DNA of 64,000 bases, taken from assembly GCF_003711205.1 (NCBI RefSeq), contig NZ_CP031013.1:1054001-1118000 (forward strand), written 5' to 3'. Below, piece after piece: positions 7,960 to 19,260 of the stretch (its first letter is position 1; each line of letters opens with the position of its first letter). Source of the stretch: Polaromonas sp. SP1 (GTDB lineage Bacteria > Pseudomonadota > Gammaproteobacteria > Burkholderiales > Burkholderiaceae_C). A program made the translations under genes and the position numbers. The notes beneath the pieces were generated by a model, which was given only the letters and a program-made list of their open reading frames with translations, searched no databases and was not told the origin of the DNA.

Positions 7960-8916
7960 TTGGCCGTGCAGCCACAGGCGGGTTCTTTTTTGACGGTTGA
8001 CCGCGGCGCCCACCTGATGCTGGCCCTGGCGCTGGCTTTGCTGCTGGCCGCCTGGCTGCCGCTGGCGGCGTGGGCGCAAGGCGTGCAGCCCGTCCCCCCG
8101 CTCACGGCGCATGTCATGGACAGCACCGGCACGCTGGACGCCGCACAGCGCGGCGCGCTCGAAGCCAAGCTCACCGCCTTTGAGCAAAGCCGCGGCGCGC
8201 AGGTCGTGGTGCTCATCGTGCCCACCACGCAACCCGAAGACATTGCCGCCTACGCGCAGCGTGTAGGTGATACCTGGAAGATCGGGCGCAAAAACATCGG
8301 CGACGGCCTCTTGCTGGTGGTCGCCAAAAACGACCGCAAAGTCCGCATCGAAACCACCAAGGCACTGGAAGGCGCGATTCCCGACCTGGCGGCACGCCAG
8401 GTCATCGACACCGCCATCACACCGCGCTTCAAGCAGGGTGACTATGCCGGCGGGCTGGATGCCGCGGCGGACCAGCTCATCGCCCTGATCAGCGGCGAGA
8501 ACCTGCCGGCACCGGAGCAACGCGGCACCGGTGGTGGCAATGACGGTTTTGAATGGACGGACCTGGCGGTCTTCCTCTTTTTCGCCGTGCCGATCGGCGG
8601 GCGTATCGCGGCCGGCATTCTCGGTCGCAAGTTTGGCTCCATCGCCACCGGCGGCGTGGTCGGCGTGCTGGCATGGGTGTTCACCAGCAGCCTGATCGTG
8701 GCCGGCCTGGCGGTTCTGGTGGGGACGGTATTCGCGCTGGTGGCCAGCCTGGGCGCGCTGGGGGGCCGCGGCGGCCGCTCATCGGGTGGCTGGACAACCG
8801 GCGGTTTTGGCGGCGGTGGTGGTGGCGGCTGGAGCAGCGGCAGCAGCGATGGCGGCGGCTTCAGCAGCGGCGGCGGTGGCGACTTTGGCGGCGGCGGCGC
8901 GTCAGGAGACTGGTAG
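7960..8916 (+). CDS. TPM-domain membrane protein (YgcG family)
   Basis: About 318 residues. A signal peptide (hydrophobic run ending AAWAQG) leads a TPM phosphatase-like domain (VMDSTGTLDAAQRGALEAKL, then VVLIVPTTQPEDIAAYAQRV), then membrane segments at roughly residues 205-265 and a low-complexity Gly/Ser tail ending GGGGASGDW. That is the usual YgcG layout. The start is uncertain: a TTG at 7960 gives a basic n-region, and an ATG at 8017 begins directly at the hydrophobic part. It sits 12 bp after lemA and 5 bp before a second TPM gene; the three probably act together at the membrane. Confidence 0.88.
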   Translation: MAVQPQAGSFLTVDRGAHLMLALALALLLAAWLPLAAWAQGVQPVPPLTAHVMDSTGTLDAAQRGALEAKLTAFEQSRGAQVVVLIVPTTQPEDIAAYAQRVGDTWKIGRKNIGDGLLLVVAKNDRKVRIETTKALEGAIPDLAARQVIDTAITPRFKQGDYAGGLDAAADQLIALISGENLPAPEQRGTGGGNDGFEWTDLAVFLFFAVPIGGRIAAGILGRKFGSIATGGVVGVLAWVFTSSLIVAGLAVLVGTVFALVASLGALGGRGGRSSGGWTTGGFGGGGGGGWSSGSSDGGGFSSGGGGDFGGGGASGDW

Positions 8917-8921
8917 GCATC

Positions 8922-9452
8922 ATGCTCGGCAAGCTCAACACCTTCATCAAGCACCTGTGGCTGGACGCGTCCGATGCGAAGCGCGCCATTGCGCCCGACA
9001 TGCTCAAGCGCCTGGCGCAGCGCGTGGCGGCCAGCGAGCGGCGGCACAGCGGTGAAATCCGCATCTGCGTGGAAGCCTCACTGCCCATGAGTTACCTGTG
9101 GCGGCTGGGCAAGCACCAGTCCATCAGCCAGCTGACGCGCCAGCGCGCGGTCACCATGTTCGGCAAGCTGCGCGTGTGGGACACCGAGCACAACAACGGC
9201 GTGTTGATTTATGTCCTGCTGGCCGAGCATGCGATTGAGATCGTGGCCGACCGCGGCGTGGCGCGGCATGTGGGCCCGACGCAATGGCAGGCGATGGTGA
9301 CGCGCATGGCCGGTGCATTTCGGGAGGGGCGTTATGAAGATGGCCTCACGCAGGCGCTGGAAGAAACCTCTGCGGTGCTGATGGCGCATTTTGCGCAAGA
9401 GCCCTCACCGGACAACCCGAACGAACTGCCTGACACGCCGCTGCTGCAATAG
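8922..9452 (+). CDS. TPM-domain protein
   Basis: A 176-residue protein with a second, shorter TPM domain (GEIRICVEASLPMSYLWRLG, later GVLIYVLLAEHAIEIVADRG and QWQAMVTRMAGAFREGRYED). It has no signal peptide, so it is probably cytoplasmic or peripheral. The ATG at 8922 lies 5 bp after the preceding stop with GGAGAC upstream. The pairing of one secreted and one short TPM protein behind LemA is common in Burkholderiales. Confidence 0.88.
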   Translation: MLGKLNTFIKHLWLDASDAKRAIAPDMLKRLAQRVAASERRHSGEIRICVEASLPMSYLWRLGKHQSISQLTRQRAVTMFGKLRVWDTEHNNGVLIYVLLAEHAIEIVADRGVARHVGPTQWQAMVTRMAGAFREGRYEDGLTQALEETSAVLMAHFAQEPSPDNPNELPDTPLLQ

Positions 9453-9509
9453 CTGCAATAGCTGCAGTAACCGCAAGTGCCGGCGGCGGGGCTTTCGTAA
9501 ACCCGCCGT

Positions 9510-9653
9510 TCAGTACGACATCAAGACAGCCAGGGCAAACAGCGCCGTCAGCACCAGGAACGCACGGCGCACCCATCTCTTGCGTGGGTCTGCCTTGCCG
9601 GGTTGGGACGAGGCTTCGTCCCCCCACATCAGACTGTCCAGCATGCTGTTCAT
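9510..9653 (-). CDS. Small single-span membrane protein (47 residues)
   Basis: A short open frame read from the sequence: it begins MNSMLDSLMWGDEASSQP, continues with a basic patch (DPRKRWVRR) and ends with one hydrophobic segment AFLVLTALFALAVLMSY. A good ribosome-binding site (GAGGTGAC) lies about 6 bases before the ATG. The basic patch followed by a C-terminal span predicts a tail-anchored protein with its N-terminus in the cytoplasm. It is convergent with the TPM gene. I do not recognise a family; the ribosome-binding site and topology are the main reasons to call it. Confidence 0.6.
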   Translation of the reverse strand: MNSMLDSLMWGDEASSQPGKADPRKRWVRRAFLVLTALFALAVLMSY

Positions 9654-9996
9654 GTTGTCACCTCGTCCATTCGGTTGAAATCCTGTGCTGACGATAAGGT
9701 GCGGCAGGCGGTCCCCGCTGTCATTTAGGGTGTCGAGTTGTTACTTGACGCGTTTGCGCCACATCCGGTGCTCGCCTTCAGCGATGTCCCCACTTGCCAT
9801 ACCTGCGGGGCTGGGCTAACGCATCAAGCGGATGCGTCAACCCAGCTGATCGTTAGGGCAAGGCAGGGCTGGAGCTTTCCGGTTTTCAACCCGGATCCCG
9901 CCGGAACGCTATTAATTTAATAGCGACAAGTCTAAGCGCAGATTGGGCTAGAGGCCTAAAAGGCTTGAAAAACCCAGCGAGACAGCGGCGGCGAAC
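9654..9996. other. Intergenic region with a hairpin and a dispersed repeat
   Basis: I see no gene here. It holds an imperfect 15-bp stem at 9811-9845 (CTGGG...ACGCATC against GATGCGT...CCCAG) and copy 2 of repeat family 1 at 9904-9963. The hairpin has no T-run, so it is not an obvious terminator. Confidence 0.6.
9904..9963 (-). repeat. Dispersed repeat family 1, copy 2
   Basis: On the minus strand it reads GGCCTCTAGCCCAAT, then TGCGCTTAGACTTGTCGC and a perfect palindrome (9907-9925, arms CGCTATTAA/TTAATAGCG). It is closest to the copy at 57445-57498, sharing the TAGACTT segment. Confidence 0.7.
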
Positions 9997-10683
9997 TCAG
10001 GCCTGCGGCAGCCGCCACACGGCCTGCCCGCCGGCGGGGTAAAGCTGCCGCCCCGCCTGGGGCGCGACACTCCAGCCGCCGGTGAATTCGCCAAATGCCG
10101 GCAGGATGGCCAGGCCGGCTTCGATACAAAAGCAGGGCAGGCGCAGGTGGTCCCGGCCCGGCCCCCGCAGGTTCAGCACGGGATGCAGGTGGCCGGCCAG
10201 CACGGGCTGCCCGGCATGCAGTTGCGGATGGTGGCAGGCGGCAAACGGCCCGACCAGGTAAGGCTCGTTCACCCCATGAATGCCCAGCGACGGCGGCGGG
10301 TCACCGGCGCGGCTGTCGTGGTTGCCGCGCACCAGCACGCACTCAAGCGCCGCAAACTGCTCACGCCAGGCCCTCAAACCATTCAGCACGGAGGGCGTGC
10401 GCGCCTGGGCCGCATGCAGAAAATCGCCGAGGAAGACCACTTGCAGAGGCTGGTAGTGCTGCAGCAGGCGGCTCAAGCGCGCGAGGTTCTCGCGTGTGGT
10501 GCCGGCAGGCACGGGCTGCCCCAGCGCGCGGTAGGTGGCGGCTTTGCCGAGGTGAAGGTCTGCGACGAACAACACGCGGCCGGCCGGCCACCACAATGCG
10601 CGCTCGGGCAGCAGCCAGACGGTTTCGCCGGCGTAATCCACCGGCAAGGGCTTGCCGGGCGGCGTGGTGTGGGCATCCATCAT
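9997..10683 (-). CDS. pdeM: Ligase-associated metallophosphoesterase (PdeM/MPE type)
   Basis: About 228 residues with the binuclear metallophosphoesterase motifs in order: VADLHLGK (D-x-H), VFLGDFLHA (GD), LVRGNHDSR (GNHD) and LAGHLHPVL (GHLH). It is the last gene of the exonuclease-ligase-helicase-phosphoesterase cluster; in the equivalent Pseudomonas putida cluster the MPE acts as a DNA phosphoesterase/endonuclease. The ATG at 10683 is preferred over the GTG just before it. It lies 15 bp after the helicase stop. Confidence 0.88.
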   Translation of the reverse strand: MMDAHTTPPGKPLPVDYAGETVWLLPERALWWPAGRVLFVADLHLGKAATYRALGQPVPAGTTRENLARLSRLLQHYQPLQVVFLGDFLHAAQARTPSVLNGLRAWREQFAALECVLVRGNHDSRAGDPPPSLGIHGVNEPYLVGPFAACHHPQLHAGQPVLAGHLHPVLNLRGPGRDHLRLPCFCIEAGLAILPAFGEFTGGWSVAPQAGRQLYPAGGQAVWRLPQA

Positions 10684-10698
10684 CACAACATCAAAACG

Positions 10699-13428
10699 TC
10701 ACAACAGCGGCAGCGGCCTGGAGGGTTTACGTTCACGGCGCGGGCGGCTTGTGCCTTTGCCGCCGCCCGAAGAAGCGCCTTCCTGCCCGAATGCCAGCGT
10801 TCCCTTGACGCGCTCGACATCGCCGGCCAACATCGCGCCGCCGGCGGCTTTCTCCAACTGATCGACCATGCGCGAGATGCGGTCGGCCAGATTTTCGTTG
10901 GTGAGCTTTTCGCGAAACAGCTCCACCATCAGCGGAAAGGCAAACGGCGTCGGCCGCTCCAGCGCCTTGAGCACCAGTTGCTGCGTGTTCATGCGCGCCA
11001 GGCTGCTGCGCAGGCGGCCGATTTCCAGCTCCTGCGCCAGCAGCTCCTGCTCCGCCTGCATCAGCAGCCGGTTGGCCGGGTCGTACTTGCGGAACACTTC
11101 CCAGAACAGGGACGACGAAGCCTGCAGTTGTTTGTTGCTGCGCTTTTCACCCGGATAGCCCTGGAAGATCAGGCCCGACACGCGCGCGATTTCGCGAAAG
11201 CGGCGCTGCGCCAGTTCGCTGGCGTTCAGGCTCTGCAGCACCTCATGCAACAGCGCCGTGTGCCCGCCGCCTTCAGCACCTTCAGCCGCAATGGCATCGC
11301 GCCCCACGTCATCGTGGCCCGCCACGAGCACCTGGGGCAACACCGCAGGCCAGTCGACCTCGGTCGCGCAGAGCAACTCAAAGCCGTAGTCATTGACCGC
11401 GATGGAGAAGGTGCGCGGTGCATGCTGGGCCACGCGCCAGGCGATCAGGTTGGCCAGGCCCAGGTGCACATGGCGGCCTGCAAACGGATACAGAAACAGG
11501 TGCCAGCCTTCACGTGTCTTCAATGTCTCGGCCAGCAGCGTCTGCGGTGTCGGCAGCGCCGACCACTGCTGCTGGATGTCGAGCAGCGGCCGCACGCACT
11601 GCAGCTCGGGCGTGTCGTAGCGGCCCTCCCCTGGCAGCGCGAGCTGCTGGACCACCGCATCGGCCAGCGTGGTCGACAGCGGCATGCGCCCGCCGTTCCA
11701 GCGCGGCACCGCGGGCCGCTTGCCGCTGGCGCGCCGCACCCACGCCGTCATGTCGTGGATGCGCACCAGCTCGAGCAGACGGCCGCCGAACAAAAAACAG
11801 TCGCCAGGCTTCAGTCTGGCCGCAAAACTTTCTTCGACGCTGCCGATCTTGCCGCCGCCGAGGTACTGCACCGACATGCTGGCGTCGCTGACGATGGTGC
11901 CGATGTTCATGCGATGGCGCCGCGCAAGCCGCGCGTCAGGCACGCGCCAGACGCCTTCTTCATCCGGCACGGCGCGCCGGTAATCCGGATAGGCCGCCAG
12001 CGAAGGCCCGCCCTGCCGGACAAAGGACAGGCACCATTCCCAGCTTTCGCGCGAGAGCTGGGCATAGGCGGCTGTTCCGCGCACTTCTTCATACAGCGCG
12101 TCGGGCACAAAGCCGCCACCCAGCGCCACCGTGACGAGGTGCTGCACCAGGACATCGAGCGGCTGCAGGGGCGAGGTGCGTGCCTCGATATGGCCGGCCG
12201 CGATGGCGGCGCGCGCCGCGGCGCCTTCCACGATCTCGATGCTGTGTGTGGGCACCAGCGTGATGCGCGAGGGCCTGCCGGGCGCGTGACCGGAGCGCCC
12301 GGCGCGCTGCAGCAGCCGCGCGACGCCTTTGGGTGAGCCGATCTGCAGCACACGCTCCACCGGCAGGAAGTCCACGCCCAGATCGAGACTGGAGGTGCAG
12401 ACCACGGCGCGGAGTTCGCCGCTCTTCAGGCCTGCCTCGACCCATTCGCGCACTTCGCGGTCGAGCGAGCCGTGGTGCAGTGCGATCAAACCGGCCCATT
12501 CGGGTTTGGCTTCCAGCAGCGCCTGGTACCAGATCTCCGACTGTGAGCGCGTGTTGGTGAAGACCAGCGTGGTGCTGCTGCCGGCGATTTCTGCAATCAC
12601 CTGCGGCAGCATGGTCAGCCCCAGGTGCCCGCCCCAGGGAAAGCGCTCGGCGCGGCTTGGCAGCAGTGAATCGACGACGAGCTTCTTGGGCACCTGGCCT
12701 TGGACCAAGGTGCCGCCGGTGTGGCCGAGCAATGTTTGCATCGCCTCTTGCAAATTACCCAACGTCGCCGACATTCCCCATGTGCTGAGCGCCGGATTCC
12801 AGCGGCGCAAGCGGGCCAGGGCGAGTTGCACCTGCACGCCGCGCTTGTTGCCCAGCAGTTCATGCCATTCATCGACGACGACCATCTTCACGCTGCCCAG
12901 CACCTCTTTGGCATCCGCACGCGCCAGCAGCAGCGACAGGCTTTCCGGTGTGGTGACCAGCACAGTCGGCAGGCGCTGGTTTTGCGCCGAACGTTCAGCG
13001 GCCGCGGTGTCTCCGCTGCGTGCGCCGGCAGTCCAGGCGGCGAGGAGCGGCGAGCCGTCATCGCGGCGCAGGCCGTTCAGAATTTCCAGGGGCTGTTGCA
13101 ATGCGCGCAGCGTGTCGGCGGCAAGCGCGCGCATCGGCGTGATCCACAGGACGGTCAAGGCCTGGGCCGGGATGTTTCTTCTGCGTCCGGTGTTTGCTAT
13201 TAATTCAGGAGCTACTCGCCCAATCCCCGCCTTGGCTGCAGGCATAAAAGCCATTAAAGCACCCAGCCACACCGCATAGGTCTTGCCGGCGCCGGTGGTG
13301 GCATGCAGCAGGCCAGACTCGCCGTCGGCAATGGCCTTCCACACATCGCGCTGGAATTTGAAGGGCTTCCAGCCACGCGCAGCAAACCACTCCGCCAGTG
13401 CTTTTTTCACCGCAGTGTTCTGGCTCAT
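10699..13428 (-). CDS. Ligase-associated DEXH-box DNA helicase (Lhr family)
   Basis: A 909-residue superfamily 2 helicase. The Walker A motif ATTGAGKT is at residues 43-50, the DEXH box reads [11 protein letters not shown], motif III is MSATLGN, and the C-terminal helicase half has [11 protein letters not shown] (motif VI), followed by the winged-helix and Lhr-specific C-terminal regions. The ATG overlaps the ligase stop by 4 bp. Known relatives are 3'-to-5' ATP-dependent helicases in a repair cluster. Residues around [14 protein letters not shown] (near 70-84) come from an in-frame dispersed repeat (13196-13250) lying just before motif Ia ([13 protein letters not shown]). Confidence 0.93.
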   Translation of the reverse strand: MSQNTAVKKALAEWFAARGWKPFKFQRDVWKAIADGESGLLHATTGAGKTYAVWLGALMAFMPAAKAGIGRVAPELIANTGRRRNIPAQALTVLWITPMRALAADTLRALQQPLEILNGLRRDDGSPLLAAWTAGARSGDTAAAERSAQNQRLPTVLVTTPESLSLLLARADAKEVLGSVKMVVVDEWHELLGNKRGVQVQLALARLRRWNPALSTWGMSATLGNLQEAMQTLLGHTGGTLVQGQVPKKLVVDSLLPSRAERFPWGGHLGLTMLPQVIAEIAGSSTTLVFTNTRSQSEIWYQALLEAKPEWAGLIALHHGSLDREVREWVEAGLKSGELRAVVCTSSLDLGVDFLPVERVLQIGSPKGVARLLQRAGRSGHAPGRPSRITLVPTHSIEIVEGAAARAAIAAGHIEARTSPLQPLDVLVQHLVTVALGGGFVPDALYEEVRGTAAYAQLSRESWEWCLSFVRQGGPSLAAYPDYRRAVPDEEGVWRVPDARLARRHRMNIGTIVSDASMSVQYLGGGKIGSVEESFAARLKPGDCFLFGGRLLELVRIHDMTAWVRRASGKRPAVPRWNGGRMPLSTTLADAVVQQLALPGEGRYDTPELQCVRPLLDIQQQWSALPTPQTLLAETLKTREGWHLFLYPFAGRHVHLGLANLIAWRVAQHAPRTFSIAVNDYGFELLCATEVDWPAVLPQVLVAGHDDVGRDAIAAEGAEGGGHTALLHEVLQSLNASELAQRRFREIARVSGLIFQGYPGEKRSNKQLQASSSLFWEVFRKYDPANRLLMQAEQELLAQELEIGRLRSSLARMNTQQLVLKALERPTPFAFPLMVELFREKLTNENLADRISRMVDQLEKAAGGAMLAGDVERVKGTLAFGQEGASSGGGKGTSRPRRERKPSRPLPLL
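13196..13250 (-). repeat. Dispersed repeat family 1, copy 3 (inside the helicase gene)
   Basis: On the plus strand GCTATTAATTCAGGAGCTAC, then TCGCCCAATCC and CTTGGCTGCAGGCATAAAAG; reversed, it aligns with the other copies. It is in frame with the helicase and encodes part of an extra loop before motif Ia. Confidence 0.6.
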
Positions 13429-15080
13429 GAGGGCAGCAACGCGGCGAGCGTCTCCAGGGTGTCGGCCTCGTCGACCGGCTTGTCTTCGCGCCAGCGCAGC
13501 ATGCGTGGAAACCGTACGGCAATTCCGCTTTTGTGGCGGCTGCTGCGGGCAATGCCTTCAAAGCCCAACTCAAACACCAGCGTGGGCTTGACGCTGCGCA
13601 CCGGGCCGAAACTCTCCACCGTCGTTTTGCGGATCACCGCATCGACGCGGCCCATCTCTTCGTCAGTGAGGCCGGAGTAAGCCTTGGCAAAGGGCACGAG
13701 CTTGCGATCGGCCTGCGCCTGCGGCCCGTCCCACACCGCAAAGGTGTAGTCGCTGTAGAGGCTGGCCCGCCGCCCGTGGCCGCGCTGCGCGTAGATCAGC
13801 ACGGCGTCAATGCTGAGCGGGTCAATCTTCCACTTCCACCAGGTGCCCACATCCTTGGTGCGGCCAACGCCGTAAGCGGCGTGCCGCTGCTTGAGCATCA
13901 TGCCTTCGACGCCCATGCTGCGCGCGGCCTCGCGCTGGCGTGCCAGGTCCTGCCAGCTTTCACCGGTGAGCATGGGGCTGGCGATCAGTTGCGGATGCTG
14001 CAGCTGCGTGACGAGTTCGTCCATCAGCACGCGGCGTTCGGCCTGGGGTGCGGTGCGCAGGTCACACCCCTGCCACTCGAGCACGTCGTAAGCCAGCAGC
14101 ACCACGGGGATGTCCTTCAACAATTTGGGTCCCAGCGTCTTGCGGCCAATGCGTTTTTGCAGTTCGGCAAAAGCCTGAACCTTGCCTTCGCGCCAGACCA
14201 CGATTTCTCCGTCCAGCACGGTGCCATCGGGCAGTGCTTCGCCCATCAAAGCCAGTTCGGGAAAGCGGTCGGTGACCAGCTCTTCCCCGCGCGACCACAG
14301 CCACACCTGGCCCGCCCGCTTGACAAGCTGGGCGCGAATGCCGTCCCACTTCCATTCCACCAGCCAGTCGGCCGGCGGGCCGAGCACCGCATCGAACTGG
14401 TCGAGACCGAGATTGAAGGGATGTGCCAGAAAGAACGGGTAAGGCTGGCCGCTGGTTTTCTGGTTGAGTTCACCGCTGCTCTCGGCGGCGATCAGCACAG
14501 CGTAGTCAGCCGCCGTGGGCTGGCCGGTGATATGGGTGTAGCCCATGAGGCGCTGCGCGACGCGCTTGGCATCAATGCCGGCCACTGCGGCGAGTGCTTG
14601 GGTGACCTGCAGGCGTGACACACCCACGCGGAAACTGCCCGTCATCAGCTTGAAGTAGACCAGGCGCTCTTCGGGGGCAAGGCGTCGCCATTGCGCACGC
14701 AGGGCGCCGGGGAGTTTGTCGGGATCGGTTTTGCCCAATGCACGCAGCGGCAGCAGGTGTTGCTCTATCCATTCTGCGAGTTGGAGATCGTGCTGCTCGG
14801 TGGGCGGCGGCAAAAGGAGGGAGATCGTTTCGGCGAGATCGCCGACCGCTTCGTAGCTTTCGTCAAACAGCCATTCGGGCAGGCCCGCCGCTTCTTGCGC
14901 GAGCAGGCGCAGCAGTTTGGTGGGCACCAACTGGCGCGGCTTGCCGCCGGCCAGGAAGTACACCGCCCATGCGGCATCGGCAGCCGGCGCAGTTTGCAGG
15001 TAGCGCTGCAGCGCCGCCTGCTTGGCGAGGCTGGATGTGGTGGCGTCCAGTTCGCTGTAGAGAGCGGCAAAGGCTTTCAT
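13425..15080 (-). CDS. ATP-dependent DNA ligase (Lhr-cluster type)
   Basis: A 551-residue ligase. The adenylated Lys is K244 in [11 protein letters not shown] (motif I, KxDG). Further motifs are VLDGEIVVW (motif III), VEGMMLKQR (motif IV) and [16 protein letters not shown] (motif V). The first 200 residues form the DNA-binding domain and the C-terminal part the OB fold, ending with [11 protein letters not shown]. The start overlaps the exonuclease stop by 4 bp (ATGA) and the stop overlaps the helicase start in the same way, so the three are translationally coupled. The cluster is expected to act in repair of broken or damaged DNA. Confidence 0.94.
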   Translation of the reverse strand: MKAFAALYSELDATTSSLAKQAALQRYLQTAPAADAAWAVYFLAGGKPRQLVPTKLLRLLAQEAAGLPEWLFDESYEAVGDLAETISLLLPPPTEQHDLQLAEWIEQHLLPLRALGKTDPDKLPGALRAQWRRLAPEERLVYFKLMTGSFRVGVSRLQVTQALAAVAGIDAKRVAQRLMGYTHITGQPTAADYAVLIAAESSGELNQKTSGQPYPFFLAHPFNLGLDQFDAVLGPPADWLVEWKWDGIRAQLVKRAGQVWLWSRGEELVTDRFPELALMGEALPDGTVLDGEIVVWREGKVQAFAELQKRIGRKTLGPKLLKDIPVVLLAYDVLEWQGCDLRTAPQAERRVLMDELVTQLQHPQLIASPMLTGESWQDLARQREAARSMGVEGMMLKQRHAAYGVGRTKDVGTWWKWKIDPLSIDAVLIYAQRGHGRRASLYSDYTFAVWDGPQAQADRKLVPFAKAYSGLTDEEMGRVDAVIRKTTVESFGPVRSVKPTLVFELGFEGIARSSRHKSGIAVRFPRMLRWREDKPVDEADTLETLAALLPS

Positions 15081-16132
15081 GCGCCGGTTTCGTCAGCAGG
15101 AGCAGCTGCGGGCTCAGGCTGAGCAGCGGTGGCAGCCTTGTCACTCACATCCTCATCGCCGTATTCGGTCTTGAAGCCCTCGGCCTGCAAGCCGTTTTCA
15201 GTCAGCCAGCGAACCAGCACGGCCACGCTGCCGTGCGTGACCATCACGCGCTCGGCGCCAGTGCCTGCGATCGCGCTTTGCAGGCCTGGCCAGTCGGCGT
15301 GGTCGGACATGACAAAGCCGCGGTCCACACCGCGCCGCCGCCGCGTGCCGCGCAACTGCATCCAGCCGCTGGCAAAAGCGTCCGAATAACTGCCGAAGCG
15401 GCGCATCCAGGGTGTGCCCTGGGCTGAGGGCGGCGCCAGCACGAGGGCGCGTTTGAGCAACTGCGGCGTGACGCCGGGGTCCGTCACGCGCAGGGTTTGC
15501 GGCAGGGGCACGCCGGCCGCGCGGTATACCGCATTGAGGGGCTCCACCGCGCCGTGCACGACGATGGGCCCGATGGCGCTGTTCACCCCGTGCAGGATGC
15601 GCTGCGCCTTGCCGAAGGCGTAGCACAGCAGCACCGACGCGCGGCCCTTGTCGGCATTGCGCTGCCACCAGGCGTTGATCTCGGCGAAGAGCGCTTGCTG
15701 CGTGGGCCAACGGTAAATGGGCAACCCGAAGGTGGACTCGGTGATGAAGGTGTCGCAGGGAACCGGCTCGAAGGGCGTGCAGGTGCCGTCGGCTTCTGTT
15801 TTGTAGTCGCCGGATGCCACCCAGACTTCACCGCGGTGTTCAACCCGGACTTGCGCCGAACCCAGCACGTGGCCGGCCGGGTGCAGCGAAATGCGCACAC
15901 CGTTGCGCTCGAGCGTCTCACCGTAGGGCAGGGTCTGCAGATTGATCTCGCCCAGCCGGGTCCGCAAAATGCCTTCGCTGTCGGTGTGCGCGAGGTAGCT
16001 GGCGTGGCCGGTCCGTGCGTGGTCGGAGTGGGCATGCGTGATCACCGCATGCCCCACGGGCCGCCACGGGTCGATATAGAAATCACCCGCGGTGCAGTAC
16101 AGGCCCTCAGGCCTGGCGACGATCAGGTCCAT
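15077..16132 (-). CDS. Ligase-associated DNA exonuclease (metallo-beta-lactamase fold)
   Basis: A 351-residue metallo-beta-lactamase/beta-CASP-like nuclease. It has HAHSDHA (H-x-H-x-DH) near residue 34, HPAGHVLGSAQ, SGDYKTE, and C-terminal MSDHADW and MVTHGS. It is related to SNM1/Artemis-type nucleases and is the first gene of the coupled repair cluster exonuclease-ligase-helicase-phosphoesterase. The last 20 residues are a low-complexity Ala/Glu/Pro tail. Between this start and the ATP synthase genes lie about 295 bp containing only the atpC terminator. Confidence 0.92.
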   Translation of the reverse strand: MDLIVARPEGLYCTAGDFYIDPWRPVGHAVITHAHSDHARTGHASYLAHTDSEGILRTRLGEINLQTLPYGETLERNGVRISLHPAGHVLGSAQVRVEHRGEVWVASGDYKTEADGTCTPFEPVPCDTFITESTFGLPIYRWPTQQALFAEINAWWQRNADKGRASVLLCYAFGKAQRILHGVNSAIGPIVVHGAVEPLNAVYRAAGVPLPQTLRVTDPGVTPQLLKRALVLAPPSAQGTPWMRRFGSYSDAFASGWMQLRGTRRRRGVDRGFVMSDHADWPGLQSAIAGTGAERVMVTHGSVAVLVRWLTENGLQAEGFKTEYGDEDVSDKAATAAQPEPAAAPADETGA

Positions 16133-16345
16133 GCGTTGGGTGCTTTCGTGCAGCTCTGGTTAGCTCAGGTTACGTCCGTCGCGCGATGCGTAAGCCCGGC
16201 GCGGGCCCCGCGTGCGCGTGAAGCTTCTATCCTAGTGCTGTCGGCCCAGGATGTGCTGAGCGGGTAAAGGTGCTTGTGCTGTCAGCAAGGGCTTACATTG
16301 CTGGAAACGCCGCACTTCTGCATGCCCCGCGTGCACGGACCGGCC

Positions 16346-16378
16346 AATAAAAAAGCCCCTGGCTTGCGACAGGGGCTT
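16346..16378 (-). terminator. Rho-independent terminator of the ATP synthase operon
   Basis: On the minus strand the stem AAGCCCCTG/CAGGGGCTT, with an 8-nt loop, is followed by a T-run (GGGGCTTTTTTATTG), 50 bp downstream of the atpC stop. Confidence 0.88.
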
Positions 16379-16427
16379 GATGCAACCTGCGACGGCTGCA
16401 GTGGATGGCCGAAGCCACCACGAGTTC

Positions 16428-16847
16428 TTATTTTTTCTGGCGATATTTGCGCAAGGCAGCAATCTGCGCGGCCATTACGGCCAGTTCGGATTGCGCCATG
16501 GCGATGTCGATGTCGCTCTTCGCGTTCTTCAGCGCTTCTTCGGCAGCAGCCTTCGCTTCGCTGGCCTTGGTCTCGTCCAGATCCTTGCCGCGAATCGCGG
16601 TATCGCTGAGCACCGTCACGCAGTTGGGTTGCACTTCGAGCAGGCCACCGGCCACGAACACAAACTCTTCGCTGCCGTCGGCTTTTTCAATGCGCACGGC
16701 GCCGGGCTTGATGCGTGTGATCAGCGGCGTGTGGCGCGGGTAGATCCCCAGCTCGCCAGCCTCGCCGGGCAAGGCCACAAAGCGCGCTTCACCCGAGAAG
16801 ATGGACTCTTCCGCAGAGACGACGTCGACGTGGATGGTTGTTGACAT
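16428..16847 (-). CDS. atpC: F-type ATP synthase epsilon subunit
   Basis: A 139-residue epsilon subunit of the F1 central stalk. The N-terminal beta sandwich ([40 protein letters not shown]) is followed by the two-helix C-terminal domain ([20 protein letters not shown]) that can inhibit rotation. It is the last gene of the operon, before a clear terminator. Confidence 0.97.
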   Translation of the reverse strand: MSTTIHVDVVSAEESIFSGEARFVALPGEAGELGIYPRHTPLITRIKPGAVRIEKADGSEEFVFVAGGLLEVQPNCVTVLSDTAIRGKDLDETKASEAKAAAEEALKNAKSDIDIAMAQSELAVMAAQIAALRKYRQKK

Positions 16848-16886
16848 AAGCGTTCCTTAAATGGAAAAAGTGTTGAGGCGCGAGCC

Positions 16887-18311
<1,425 letters not shown>

Positions 18312-18330
18312 TTAAATCTTGAATCGCGGT

Positions 18331-19197
18331 TTAAACCGCTGCAGCACCGGCAACGATTTCCGAAAGTTCTTTCGTGATCGCCGCTTGACGCGTTTTGTTG
18401 TAAACCAGCTTGAGTTCGCCAATCACGCTGCCGGCGTTGTCCGTTGCGGCCTTCATGGCCACCATGCGGGCAGACTGCTCGGACGCCATGTTTTCGGCAA
18501 CCGCCTGGTACACCAGTGCTTCCACGTAGCGGATCAGCAGGTCGTCAATGACGGTCTGCGCATCGGGCTCGTAGATGTAGTCCCAGCCGTGCTGGTCCTT
18601 GTCGGCCTGCAGGTGTGCGGCCGTCAAAGGCAGCAGCTGCTCGACCACAGGCTCCTGGCGCATGGTGTTGATGAACTTGGTGTAGCACAGGTACACCGCG
18701 TTGATCTTGCCTTCGCTGTATGCGTCGAGCAGGACCTTGACGGGACCGATCAGCTTTTCCAGGTGCGGTTTGTCGCCCAGTTGCGTCGCATGCGACACCA
18801 CCTTGGCGCCGACCCGGTTCAGAAAACCAAGGCCCTTGTTACCGATGGCCACTGCCTTCGCATCATGGCCCGCGGCCTGCACTTCCTTGAGCTTGCCGGT
18901 GACGGCACGCAGCACGTTGGTGTTCATGCCGCCGCACAAGCCCTTGTCAGTCGTCACCACGATGAACCCGGTGGCCTTGGCGTCGTTGGACTCCATGAAC
19001 GCATGGGTGTATTCGGGGTTGGCCTGACTCAGGTTGGCCGTGATATTGCGGATTTTGTCGCTGTAAGGACGGGCAGCGCGCATCCGCTCCTGCGCCTTGC
19101 GCATCTTGGAGGCGGCCACCATCTCCATGGCCTTGGTGATCTTCTTGGTGTTTTCCACCGATTTGATCTTGCCGCGTATTTCCTTGCCTGCTGCCAT
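18331..19197 (-). CDS. atpG: F-type ATP synthase gamma subunit
   Basis: A 288-residue gamma subunit: N-terminal coiled coil ([36 protein letters not shown]), central Rossmann-like part ([12 protein letters not shown]) and C-terminal coiled-coil helix ([32 protein letters not shown]). It is the rotating shaft linking the c-ring to the F1 head. Confidence 0.97.
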   Translation of the reverse strand: MAAGKEIRGKIKSVENTKKITKAMEMVAASKMRKAQERMRAARPYSDKIRNITANLSQANPEYTHAFMESNDAKATGFIVVTTDKGLCGGMNTNVLRAVTGKLKEVQAAGHDAKAVAIGNKGLGFLNRVGAKVVSHATQLGDKPHLEKLIGPVKVLLDAYSEGKINAVYLCYTKFINTMRQEPVVEQLLPLTAAHLQADKDQHGWDYIYEPDAQTVIDDLLIRYVEALVYQAVAENMASEQSARMVAMKAATDNAGSVIGELKLVYNKTRQAAITKELSEIVAGAAAV

Positions 19198-19260
19198 ATG
19201 GATTCCTAAGGGGTTCCTGAGGGTTGCTTAATTACTTGCTTGACGGTGCGTCAGGCGAGA

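Noticed and set aside
10147..12336. Very long open frame antisense to the Lhr-type helicase (729 codons)
   Set aside because: It is a high-GC shadow: Ala/Arg/Gln/His-rich, no domains, and it crosses the phosphoesterase-helicase boundary of real genes on the other strand.
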